Source of the DNA: Bdellovibrionales bacterium
GTDB lineage: Bacteria; Bdellovibrionota; Bdellovibrionia; Bdellovibrionales; UBA1609
NCBI GenBank assembly: GCA_016716765.1
Contig: JADJVA010000020.1
Coordinates: forward strand, 1,364,001-1,428,000
Direction: 5' to 3'
Length of the DNA stretch: 64,000 nucleotides
In this document: positions 36,892 to 45,160 of the stretch, piece by piece
Position numbering within the stretch: the stretch's first letter is position 1
Layout of the letters: each line of letters starts with the position of its first letter
Translations under genes and position numbers: made by a program
The notes under the pieces: generated by a model
The model's database searches: none
The model's input: only the letters and a program-made list of their open reading frames with translations
What the model was told of the DNA's origin: nothing

Positions 36892-37413
36892 ATGCCAATG
36901 ATAGGTCAACCGGCCCCTCAGTTCAGAGCCCCCGCCGTCGTCGGAGGAGACTTCAAAGACATCAGTCTCACAGATTACAAAGGAAAATGGGTTGTTTTGT
37001 ACTTCTATCCTCTTGATTTTACTTATGTCTGCCCTACCGAAATCACTCAATTCCGAGACAGTCTTCCCAAGTTTAAAGAGGCCGGTGCTGAGGTGATTGG
37101 TGTTTCCATAGACTCCGTCCACTCCCATCGTCGTTGGATTAAAGACGACTTGGGTGATCTAGGTTACCCTCTGATTGGAGATGTCACCAAGCGGGTTTGT
37201 CGCGATTATGGCGTTCTCATTGAAGATGCCGGGATAGCGACGAGAGGGACTTATATTATTGATCCCGAAGGAGTGATCCAATACATTGCCTTGCATAACC
37301 TGAAAGTCGGTCGGGACACAAATGAAATTCTCCGCGTTTTGCAAGGGCTTAAAACGGGTGAGCTTTGTGGCGCTGGCTGGAGACCCGGAACAAAACACGT
37401 CTCCATCAGTTGA
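36892..37413 (+). CDS. Typical 2-Cys peroxiredoxin (AhpC/Prx1 type)
   Basis: A 173-aa peroxidase reducing hydrogen peroxide and organic or nitrogen peroxides. The peroxidatic Cys47 lies in FTYVCPTEI and the resolving Cys159 in GELCGAGW, the usual 2-Cys layout. AAGGAGG precedes the ATG; a longer frame 27 nt upstream includes it and is rejected. A good -10 (TATAGT) lies about 100 bp upstream. TrxB in the same window could regenerate it through thioredoxin. The ATP-grasp-like gene starts 11 bp after its stop. Confidence 0.95.
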   Translation: MPMIGQPAPQFRAPAVVGGDFKDISLTDYKGKWVVLYFYPLDFTYVCPTEITQFRDSLPKFKEAGAEVIGVSIDSVHSHRRWIKDDLGDLGYPLIGDVTKRVCRDYGVLIEDAGIATRGTYIIDPEGVIQYIALHNLKVGRDTNEILRVLQGLKTGELCGAGWRPGTKHVSIS

Positions 37414-37424
37414 TCTTTCTTTCG

Positions 37425-38645
37425 ATGAATAATGATCTTTTTTATCAAGAGTTTAAGAGAAAACTTTTTGAGAATTATCCTTCGACAGAAGCCATCCCCG
37501 ACCTGGATCTTCTCCATATGGTTTCTCCTTATGTGATCGAAGTTGAAAATGGGACCATTGAAAGAATTCGCAGTTTTATTGAGTCCGCCTATTCTCTTTC
37601 TCGAACAGCTGAATATCAGGCGAAGATCCAAAAAGACGATACAGAGGTGTTCTCGCATCCAAGCAGAAATCAATCGGTGTTGATGGCTTATGATTTTCAT
37701 ACACCCCTGCAGCGAGAATCTCTGATTGAAATAAACACCAACGCAGCCATGTTTTTGATATCAGATTTACTCAACCAGATTCAGGGAATACACCTGAAGT
37801 CAAAGAATGGCTTGAGTCCCATTCAGGCGCTAAAGGAATCATTTCTTGAAGAGTTCAGAGCTTTTTCTCGGAGTCCCACGTTCTCACCCAAAAAAATCGT
37901 CATTACTGACGAAAATTTGAAACAACAGAAAAGATATGTCGAGTTTCTCATGTATAAGGATCTCTTCGCCAGCTGGGGCTGGAATCCCGAAATTGTCGAA
38001 TTTCAGGACCTGCGTCCGGACCCAAGCTCTCGATCGCTGCTAACTCCAGCTGGAGAAAGAATTGACCTTCTCTATAACCGATATTGCGATTTCTATTTAT
38101 CTCGTCCCGAATCTCAACACCTTCGTCGTGCTTACTTAGAGGGCTGGTGCTGTGTCTCGCCAAACCCATTTGAGTATCTTTTACTCGCGGATAAAAATCG
38201 AATGGCGGAGCTCAGCTCGCCCACCTTTCAAGATCAACTTTCAAATGCCATCTCACCGGCCTCCTGGAAAGCTCTTAAATCATCAATTCTTCCGACCTTT
38301 GATATTCAGTCTTTTCAGGACCGAGAAACTCTTTGGAACAATCGAAAAAAGTTCATTTTTAAGCCAAAAAATCAGTATGGAGGTAAATCTGTTTATCGAG
38401 GAGACGGACTTACACACAGTGTCTTTGAGAGAGCCGTGAATGAAAACTTTTTGGTTCAGGAATACGTTCCCGCCCCCGAACCAAGGCTTACAAAGCCGTC
38501 TCCTTTACCCAAGGCTTGGAAATATGATCTCCGCTTTTATGTCTATCGAGATGAAATTCAAAATATTGTAGCCCGACTTTATAAGGGTCAAGTCACTAAC
38601 TTCCATGAACCTCTTGGTGGTTTCGCGTCGATAAATATCATCTGA
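37425..38645 (+). CDS. ATP-grasp-like protein of unknown substrate
   Basis: A 406-aa protein not assigned to a named family. The C-terminal third has an ATP-grasp look: FIFKPKNQYGGKSVYRG (about 310-326, Lys and Gly-rich loop), FLVQEYVPAPE, then YDLRFYVYRDEI, ARLYKGQVTNFHEPLGGFAS. These resemble circularly permuted ATP-grasp or glutathionylspermidine-synthase-like ligases that join a carboxylate to an amine. The N-terminal part (about 1-300) is unrecognised. The gene starts 11 bp after the peroxiredoxin gene and is followed by a SelO-like gene after 133 bp. Confidence 0.6.
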   Translation: MNNDLFYQEFKRKLFENYPSTEAIPDLDLLHMVSPYVIEVENGTIERIRSFIESAYSLSRTAEYQAKIQKDDTEVFSHPSRNQSVLMAYDFHTPLQRESLIEINTNAAMFLISDLLNQIQGIHLKSKNGLSPIQALKESFLEEFRAFSRSPTFSPKKIVITDENLKQQKRYVEFLMYKDLFASWGWNPEIVEFQDLRPDPSSRSLLTPAGERIDLLYNRYCDFYLSRPESQHLRRAYLEGWCCVSPNPFEYLLLADKNRMAELSSPTFQDQLSNAISPASWKALKSSILPTFDIQSFQDRETLWNNRKKFIFKPKNQYGGKSVYRGDGLTHSVFERAVNENFLVQEYVPAPEPRLTKPSPLPKAWKYDLRFYVYRDEIQNIVARLYKGQVTNFHEPLGGFASINII

Positions 38646-38778
38646 TAATAATTGGATAAAAACAGACAAAATGAGCCTTGATTCTTGGCAAATCCAGCTG
38701 AAGAGCTGAGAAATAACGCCGATAAGAAAAAGTAGGCGCCAACATAGCGAAGTCCAATCATATTGGGAGTGTGTCGAT

Positions 38779-40683
38779 TTGAGTCAAAAACACCTTGCTT
38801 ATGACAACACAAAATTATTCGAGAAAAGCCCAGATAATTCGAATAATCAAACTTCCTATTCTGCCTTTGACCAGCTCAACGGTGATCATCCCTGGCGCGA
38901 TTTTGTTCCAGAGGGATTAATCAATTATCCCGTCCGAATCCTGCCAAAGGGACAGATCGCATATTTTAATTACTCACTTGCAAAGGAAATGGGCCTTCTC
39001 CCCGAAAGCCACCCTTCCGAGCTCAATGCGGAACTGAGAAAAAAAATAATCTCTACTTTTAGTTTGCGAATTATCAATGAATACGATCAAGAGCAGGGAA
39101 TTCAGTATCCAAAAAAGCATATGAAATCTCATCCCTATATGGCGACGCGCTATCTTCAGCTTCAACACCCAGACAAATGCGGAAGAACCAGTGGTGATGG
39201 CCGATGCATTTGGAATGGTTTGGTCACCCATCAGGGAGTCATATGGGATGTGAGCAGCCGAGGAACGGGCGTCACGGCCCTTGCCCCGGGCTCGGTAGAA
39301 GCCGGCAGACCCCTTCAGTCTGGCGCTACTCATTTTGGATACGGCTGTGGAATGGCTGATCTAGACGAACTTTACGGAGCAGCTATTCTGGCCGAGATTT
39401 TTCACAATCAAGGAATCGAGACCGAGAGAATCCTAACCATCATTGATTTGGGGAATGGTACTGGCATTGGCGTGCGGGCCGGAAAAAATCTCATTCGACC
39501 TGCTCATATGTTTCTTTATTTGAAACAAGGCAATCTGGAAGCTCTCCGCCGCTCTGTCGACTATTTCATCATTCGTCAGCACCGAAATGGGGAATGGAAT
39601 TTTGGCATTCATCATCCCCATAAATACCAACTTATGCTAAAAAAGATCATTTCAAATTTTGCCAAATTTGTCGCTAAACTAGATCGTCAGTACATATTCG
39701 CATGGCTTGACTGGGATGGAGATAACGTTTTAGCGTCCGCAGGAATTATCGATTACGGAAGTGTGCGACAATTCGGTATCCGTCACGATCAGTATCGATA
39801 TGACGATGCAGACAGATATTCAACCAGTCTGAATCAGCAAATACCCAAAGCCCGAAAAATGATGCAAGCATTTGTTCAAATTGTTAATTACTTGGAAACC
39901 GGCCTCAGACAACCCTTCGTTTCCTATGCCCAAAGCTCGTCTCTTCATGATTTTGACCGTCTCGTTGAAAGGGAATTGCATTTCGAATTTTTAAAACAGT
40001 TAGGTTTTTCCATGAAGGAGGCTCATTCTCTCATGGAAAAGCATTTACCAAAGATAAAAGAGCTCTACCTTAATTTTTCGTTCTTGGAGCGAAAAAAGAC
40101 CCGGCGCCAGGCAAGGAAGGTCGCCGATGGAATCAACAGGCCTGCCGTCTATAATTTGAGGGTTGTTATCTATCAACTCGCACTGTTTTTTAATGACTGG
40201 GCAGCAAACTTGACGAATGCACAGTATCCTATTGATGAACTTTTTGGATGCATGCTCTCAGAGCATGCATCCAGCAAAGATTCAATCTTGACCACTTCTA
40301 CCGAAAGGCGTTTGACTCGATTTCAAGAACAATACCGGCAGATTATTGAGATTACGATACAGGCATCGAAGCGAAGCCCCACATCTGTGATGTTCGAGAT
40401 TTTTCAGCGAGCGAACCTCATCAATCGCAAAGACCGAATAACGGGCAATGCACTGATACATATTGTCGGCGAGCTGATGGATGCGAAAAAAGAGGGCCTC
40501 TCTTTTGCCGAAACACAGAAAGTCATCGACGAATTCATTTCCAGTCAAAGCCTGAATCTGGAAGCTATCAGCTCTCCAAGGGAGCCTAACCGCCTCCCTA
40601 AGCCAATAATATTCAATAGGCGAGAAAAGAAGCTCTTGTCCGCTGTGCTCACACTTATTGAAGGTCATAAAGAAGATATTTAG
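38779..40683 (+). CDS. Divergent SelO/YdiU-like pseudokinase
   Basis: A 634-aa protein starting at TTG. The SelO pattern is visible: WDVSSRGTGVTALAPGS aligns with the WELQLKGAGxTPYSR nucleotide loop, DELYGAAILAEIFHNQGIETERIL with the LREFLCSEAMHALGIPTTRAL helix, WDGDNVLAS with the catalytic TDN region (Asp315, Asn316) and IIDYGSVRQFG with the metal-binding IDYG (Asp325). By this alignment the nucleotide-binding Lys is Arg161. SelO proteins transfer AMP to other proteins and help redox balance. About 250 extra C-terminal residues are unrecognised. The family call is by motif and should be checked. Confidence 0.7.
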   Translation: MSQKHLAYDNTKLFEKSPDNSNNQTSYSAFDQLNGDHPWRDFVPEGLINYPVRILPKGQIAYFNYSLAKEMGLLPESHPSELNAELRKKIISTFSLRIINEYDQEQGIQYPKKHMKSHPYMATRYLQLQHPDKCGRTSGDGRCIWNGLVTHQGVIWDVSSRGTGVTALAPGSVEAGRPLQSGATHFGYGCGMADLDELYGAAILAEIFHNQGIETERILTIIDLGNGTGIGVRAGKNLIRPAHMFLYLKQGNLEALRRSVDYFIIRQHRNGEWNFGIHHPHKYQLMLKKIISNFAKFVAKLDRQYIFAWLDWDGDNVLASAGIIDYGSVRQFGIRHDQYRYDDADRYSTSLNQQIPKARKMMQAFVQIVNYLETGLRQPFVSYAQSSSLHDFDRLVERELHFEFLKQLGFSMKEAHSLMEKHLPKIKELYLNFSFLERKKTRRQARKVADGINRPAVYNLRVVIYQLALFFNDWAANLTNAQYPIDELFGCMLSEHASSKDSILTTSTERRLTRFQEQYRQIIEITIQASKRSPTSVMFEIFQRANLINRKDRITGNALIHIVGELMDAKKEGLSFAETQKVIDEFISSQSLNLEAISSPREPNRLPKPIIFNRREKKLLSAVLTLIEGHKEDI

Positions 40684-40736
40684 GCGAATTCCTGCGAGAA
40701 ATATTGCGCAGCATTATTTTAGTGCCCATACAATTG

Positions 40737-40784
40737 AACAGCTCTAGATGATAGTGATATGGGGTTACACCATGAGGAGCTGTT
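40737..40784 (+). promoter_or_regulatory. Inverted repeat reaching the hldD ribosome-binding site
   Basis: AACAGCTC pairs with GAGCTGTT over a 32-nt loop. The right arm overlaps the 3' half of GAGGAG, the Shine-Dalgarno of hldD, and ends one base before its ATG. Pairing could reduce hldD translation; it is a weak long-loop structure. Confidence 0.3.
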
Positions 40785-40785
40785 G

Positions 40786-41757
40786 ATGATTGTGATTACA
40801 GGGGCCACAGGCTTTATAGGTAGCGCTCTACTTTGGGAATTAAATCAAGGGGGTCGCGAGAATATCCTCATTTCTGACCACATCCCACCAACTGAACGTC
40901 CCCAGCTTTTCTCCAAGCTTTCCTTCGAAAAATTTGTCTTGGCCAATGAGTTGCTCGAATATCTCAAAGCCCTAGAGAATCCTCCTGAATACATTTTCCA
41001 CATGGGGGCATGCTCCTCGACCACCGAAAAAGACATAAATTATCTGAAAAAAAACAACACTCTCTTTACAGAGGATCTTTTTGATTACTGCGCAAGAAAT
41101 GAAGTTCCCTTTCTCTACGCGAGCAGTGGTGCTGTTTATGGAAATGGAGAACACGGATTCGATGATCAAAGTCCTCCCACTCTCTTTAGTCCCTTAAACC
41201 CCTACGGTTGGTCAAAACTCAATTTCGATGTGATCGCTTTGCAGAAAGATCAATGTCCCCCTCACTGGTACGGCTTGCGTTTCTTTAATGTCTACGGCCC
41301 CAATGAGTATCATAAGGGAAGCATGGCAAGTGTGGCTTATAAGGCCTTTCTCCAAATTCGTAAAAGCGGCGAGTTAAATTTATTCAGGTCCCACAATCCT
41401 CTCTACCCGGACGGAGGACAACTGCGAGATTTCATTTACATCAAAGACATTACAGAGTGGATGTTAGAAATAATGAACAGAAAAGGCCAAGTGGGGTCCG
41501 GAATATACAACATGGGATTTGGAAAAGCTCGAAGTTGGCTAAACCTCGCTTCCTCTGTATTTCATGCACTGGATAGACCCGTGAAAATCAATTGGATCCC
41601 TGTCCCTGAAGACATTCGTGCTCAGTATCAATATTTTACCGAAGCCAAATTGGACAAGTTACTCTCGGCCAGTATGCCATCACCAAAATGGTCACTCGAA
41701 GATGGTATTTTTGATTATGTGACCAAGTACCTACAAAGACCTGACCCTTATCTATAA
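40786..41757 (+). CDS. hldD: ADP-L-glycero-D-manno-heptose 6-epimerase
   Basis: A 323-aa SDR-type epimerase making the heptose precursor of the LPS inner core, a Gram-negative trait. It has MIVITGATGFIGSALL for the cofactor, HMGACSSTTEKD, the catalytic YGWSK and RFFNVYGPNEYHKGSMASV, the last characteristic of HldD. GAGGAG sits 6-7 nt before this ATG; an upstream in-frame ATG lies before that site. The isomerase and kinase of the pathway are not in the window. Confidence 0.93.
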   Translation: MIVITGATGFIGSALLWELNQGGRENILISDHIPPTERPQLFSKLSFEKFVLANELLEYLKALENPPEYIFHMGACSSTTEKDINYLKKNNTLFTEDLFDYCARNEVPFLYASSGAVYGNGEHGFDDQSPPTLFSPLNPYGWSKLNFDVIALQKDQCPPHWYGLRFFNVYGPNEYHKGSMASVAYKAFLQIRKSGELNLFRSHNPLYPDGGQLRDFIYIKDITEWMLEIMNRKGQVGSGIYNMGFGKARSWLNLASSVFHALDRPVKINWIPVPEDIRAQYQYFTEAKLDKLLSASMPSPKWSLEDGIFDYVTKYLQRPDPYL

Positions 41758-41780
41758 AATGATAGTTCTTCCAAGGAATA

Positions 41781-42689
41781 ATGAGTGGCGCTGACAATAA
41801 GACGAATGGAATTTTCCTATTCTCTCAGAAAACTTCAACCCGCATGAAAACTGGATGTTTCAATAAATGCCAAATAGATATTAATCTTGTGCTTGTCAGA
41901 ACAATTTATCCAAGTAATATTGGCTCGGTCGCCAGAGTTATGGGAAACATGGGGGCCCGCCGCCTCATTTTGATTGACCCCCAGTGTGAGATCAATTCAA
42001 AGGCTCGAGAGAGTGCCGCTGGCGCTCAAAAATACTTGGCTTCGCGATCAACATACTCTCATTGGGATGAATTTTACCAAAATGAAATGTCTGGAGTCAG
42101 GATTGGACTGACACGCAGGACTGGAAAACTCCGCACTGACATCTCATTGAACAACGTACTTTCCAAATTAAATCTGAATCTTTCTGAGTCATATCCTCTG
42201 CAAATCTATTTGGTTTTTGGTCCAGAAGACAATGGACTCTCTGCCGATGATTTGGCCCTATTAAACTTTTCAGCATGCCTTCCCATCTTTGGTAAGTTTC
42301 CCAGCATGAATTTATCACACGCAGTTTTACTGGCTTGCTACCTCGTAAAAGATTGGGCCCAAGCCCTGACCCTGACGATCGACCAAATAAACCCAGATAT
42401 AATTGACCAGCCAAAAAATAAACCTCAAGAGAGCCTCATCGGTAAGCGCAAAGCAAATGGTCTCTATTTTCCCGATGAGTCAATCCGAATTTGGTTGGAA
42501 GCAATCGGATTTTCACTAGAAAAACGTCGTGCCAGCGCCTATACAACCATTCGACGCCTCCTACTTCAGAATCAACCTAGCGAAACAGAACTCCACGTTC
42601 TCGAAGCGGTTCTCCAGCAAAATATCAGAAAACTCCGAAATGCTTCAATGGCAAGTGATCGCTCAGCTGGTGACTCGACTCCAAAGTGA
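41781..42689 (+). CDS. trmJ: SpoU-family RNA 2'-O-methyltransferase, TrmJ-like
   Basis: A 302-aa SPOUT-class enzyme. TrmJ methylates the 2'-OH of residue 32 in some tRNAs. Motifs: PSNIGSVARVMGNMG (motif 1), VFGPEDNGLS (motif 2, SAM-binding knot) and IFGKFPSMNLSHAVLLACY (motif 3). The C-terminal extension of about 80 residues with a charged helix fits TrmJ. AAGGA precedes the ATG; an internal ATG 63 nt later would give the more usual N-terminus. It converges on the TPR gene with only 5 bp between stops. Confidence 0.85.
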   Translation: MSGADNKTNGIFLFSQKTSTRMKTGCFNKCQIDINLVLVRTIYPSNIGSVARVMGNMGARRLILIDPQCEINSKARESAAGAQKYLASRSTYSHWDEFYQNEMSGVRIGLTRRTGKLRTDISLNNVLSKLNLNLSESYPLQIYLVFGPEDNGLSADDLALLNFSACLPIFGKFPSMNLSHAVLLACYLVKDWAQALTLTIDQINPDIIDQPKNKPQESLIGKRKANGLYFPDESIRIWLEAIGFSLEKRRASAYTTIRRLLLQNQPSETELHVLEAVLQQNIRKLRNASMASDRSAGDSTPK

Positions 42690-42694
42690 GCTAA

Positions 42695-43144
42695 TTATTT
42701 CTTTGTCTGCTTTTTGAAAAGGCGACCGACGATCGAAGTGAGCTCTCCCGTAAACGTATCAGTATTAGTATCTCTAGGCATTCGAAGGCTTGCAATCTCC
42801 CTCCTGACATCAATCATCCCCGGCTCAATAGCGAGCGCCTTATCAAACTGAGCCAGAGCTCCATCCAAATCGCCTGATACCTTCTTAACAAGTCCAGAGA
42901 CAAATAGATAGACTGGATTCCTGCGATCTTCCGCCTTAATTCGATCCATTTTTTTTTGAACTTCCTTGAGCACATCCTCAGGCAGTCTGTCTCCGTAGGC
43001 CTTGATTGTCGCCCAGCTCCAGTACAAGTACAGATTGTCACTCGGATAGGACTTGATGCTTTCGTTTAGCTTTACAAGAGATTCTTTAACCTTTCCACGG
43101 CGCAATAGTTCCAATCCTTCTTCCGTCAACTTCTCAGAAATCAT
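42695..43144 (-). CDS. Small TPR-repeat protein
   Basis: A 149-aa protein with about two to three TPR-like helix pairs: GLELLRRGKVKESLVKLNES near the start and DGALAQFDKALAIEPGMIDV near the C-terminus. TPRs mediate protein contacts. No signal peptide is seen, so it is probably cytoplasmic. It is the last gene of a seven-gene minus-strand cluster and begins right after the stop of the J-domain gene, which suggests a shared role in signalling. Confidence 0.75.
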   Translation of the reverse strand: MISEKLTEEGLELLRRGKVKESLVKLNESIKSYPSDNLYLYWSWATIKAYGDRLPEDVLKEVQKKMDRIKAEDRRNPVYLFVSGLVKKVSGDLDGALAQFDKALAIEPGMIDVRREIASLRMPRDTNTDTFTGELTSIVGRLFKKQTKK

Positions 43145-44263
43145 TTACTTCTCAGCCTCTTTCTGCTTCTTTGATTGTATAAATCGATCTCTCTTCCCCT
43201 CATTACCCACAATATCATAGGCATCGGATACAAGTGCATAAACTCTGTTCACAATTGACTTCAATTCCTCTGGGGCCGCTGAAGAAATCTTATCTGGGTG
43301 ATTGGCTCTGGCAAATTCCTTGTAGATTTTTTCTGCGTCCTTAATTTCAACTTTTCCCCCTGCCCCGAAGTACTTAAAAATCTCGAACGGATCCTTTCCG
43401 TCGATATCACGAAGTATGGTTTTCAGTCGTAGAAGCTGATCGTCTCCACCTTTTGCCCGCTTGACATCATCAAATATGATCAGTCGTCGAAGTGCGATCA
43501 AATGTATAAGCCTGTAGAATTTTGTCTTGTCCCAATCATGTGCCTGAAGAAGTTCCTCGATTGTCTTCTCACTTGGAAGTTCCTCGAGAAAGGTGGGACT
43601 TACTTCGCTCACAATCTTGTCATAAACTTCATGGGAACTCGAAAAGTCGGGACCCAATCTCATCGGATGATCAAGCCAAGGAGAATAGAATTCCTCTAAC
43701 CACTTCAAAGGATAATACTTATTGATCACCTTGTAATAAAAGGAATCCAGCATTGAAGAGGAAACCCCCTCACCTAAAGATTTTACTCTCTCCGGTACAA
43801 AATTAATTTGAAGTTTCGATTCCTTTACCAGTTTTTCTAGGTCGTAAATGATTTGATCCTTTTTTATAAGTCCGGATGCGTGAGGACTGATTAGATTTTC
43901 AGCTATAAGATTTTTAACCACGTCTCCCCGACGTTGCTTCTCAGGGAGTTCATCAAAATCAACGGTGGTTAAAAAGCCTGCATCAACCAGTAGTTTTCCC
44001 AACATGGATCCGCTGTCGGCGGTATCTACTTTGTCAATAAATCCGTTGTTAAAATTAATTCCCGAAATATCACCATTTTCTGTCGCAAGATTCAAAAATC
44101 CTGAAGACTCTGCATCTAGAAGAATAGAAATAATCAAGGGTAGATCAAGACCACTGATCTCATCAATGCTCTCCAAGGCTTTAACACGCTCTCTGTCCGA
44201 GGCGTAAGGCTTCGATAATAATGCATGGAGCGGCACCTTTGGAAGGTCAATCAGCCGCTCCAA
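43145..44263 (-). CDS. PATAN-like (DUF4388-type) protein with a C-terminal J domain
   Basis: A 372-aa protein. The N-terminal half (about 1-190) has the PATAN/DUF4388 look: LLDAESSGFLNL, ISGINFNNGFIDKVDTAD, LGKLLVDAGFLT. The C-terminal part (about 295-365) is a J domain with YKEFARANHPDK (HPD motif) and a downstream helix ending GNEGKRDRF. J domains recruit DnaK; PATAN modules occur in response-regulator systems. It overlaps the receiver gene upstream by 13 bp. The link to DnaK is inferred from the HPD. Confidence 0.75.
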   Translation of the reverse strand: MERLIDLPKVPLHALLSKPYASDRERVKALESIDEISGLDLPLIISILLDAESSGFLNLATENGDISGINFNNGFIDKVDTADSGSMLGKLLVDAGFLTTVDFDELPEKQRRGDVVKNLIAENLISPHASGLIKKDQIIYDLEKLVKESKLQINFVPERVKSLGEGVSSSMLDSFYYKVINKYYPLKWLEEFYSPWLDHPMRLGPDFSSSHEVYDKIVSEVSPTFLEELPSEKTIEELLQAHDWDKTKFYRLIHLIALRRLIIFDDVKRAKGGDDQLLRLKTILRDIDGKDPFEIFKYFGAGGKVEIKDAEKIYKEFARANHPDKISSAAPEELKSIVNRVYALVSDAYDIVGNEGKRDRFIQSKKQKEAEK

Positions 44264-44631
44264 CTCCTTTTCAGGACATCTACCAGAGCAGCATTTGAAA
44301 TTGGTTTGGTAAAATACTCTTTGGCCTGAGTTTTATTAATCGCATCTTGAGCAAAGGCCTTATCTTTGAAGATTCCGCTGACAAAAATAATAGGACCGTC
44401 ACCGAATCGACTTTTGCGTAACTCTTGCGCCAATTGCACACCATTCATTTTTGGCAACATACAGTCAATGATTGCACCGTGTACAGGTTTGATCCTTACC
44501 GAATTCAAGGCATTTTCGGCTTTAGCTACAACAGTTGTCTTAAATCCCGCCCTTACCACAACTTCATTCAGCGCTTGCCTCGAGTTCTCATCATCGTCGA
44601 CAATCAAAATGTTGATTTCATTCTTGTTCAT
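44251..44631 (-). CDS. Stand-alone response-regulator receiver
   Basis: A 126-aa CheY-like protein. Acidic residues in VDDDE, phospho-acceptor Asp56 in IIDCMLPKMNG and Lys109 in FTKPIS are present. No output domain, so it signals through protein contact or acts as a phosphate shuttle from the CheA-like kinase encoded upstream. The stop overlaps the J-domain gene, so the two are probably cotranslated. Confidence 0.9.
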   Translation of the reverse strand: MNKNEINILIVDDDENSRQALNEVVVRAGFKTTVVAKAENALNSVRIKPVHGAIIDCMLPKMNGVQLAQELRKSRFGDGPIIFVSGIFKDKAFAQDAINKTQAKEYFTKPISNAALVDVLKRSWSG

Positions 44632-44722
44632 GCAGTAACTTGTCGGAAAAACATAGAAAAAAAATGATAGCCTATCGATTTATTGGAACTTTTTAATTAC
44701 CATCCAAACGCCCGGTGTACTG

Positions 44723-45130
44723 TTACTCTGGGACGTGTTTTCTCCATGCATCTTCAAGACGCCTGGCCAGTGTCTCCAAATTAAACGGTTTAATTACATA
44801 ACCACTAACGCCACCAATCGCCGCAGTAATAACCGATCCCTTTTCATTTTCTGTCGTCACAAGTAGAAAGGGCAAAGTTTTGAATTTCTCATCACTTCGA
44901 ACCGTGCGAAGAAAATCAAGCCCGCTGGGACCAGGCATATTCAAATCAGACAATACGAGTTGAATAGGCGTTGGACTATTAATATAAAAATTAAGTTTAC
45001 CTAGACCCTCATTCACATCTGAGGCAGCCACAATTTTTCTGAAACCAAGACTAGCCAATCCATCGACTATCACTCGACGAATATTGACGGAGTCATCGAC
45101 CACCAAAATATGTGTGTCCTTGTTAAACAT
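44723..45130 (-). CDS. CheY-like response regulator
   Basis: A 135-aa receiver with VDDS, phospho-acceptor Asp62 in LSDLNMPGPSG and Lys114 in YVIKPFN. It resembles chemotaxis CheY more than the next receiver. It lies 30 bp after the CheA-like kinase gene, its probable phosphodonor. 91 bp separate it from the second receiver, in which no clear promoter is seen. Confidence 0.92.
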   Translation of the reverse strand: MFNKDTHILVVDDSVNIRRVIVDGLASLGFRKIVAASDVNEGLGKLNFYINSPTPIQLVLSDLNMPGPSGLDFLRTVRSDEKFKTLPFLLVTTENEKGSVITAAIGGVSGYVIKPFNLETLARRLEDAWRKHVPE

Positions 45131-45160
45131 TTCCTCACCAATTAAAAAATGGACCCAACT

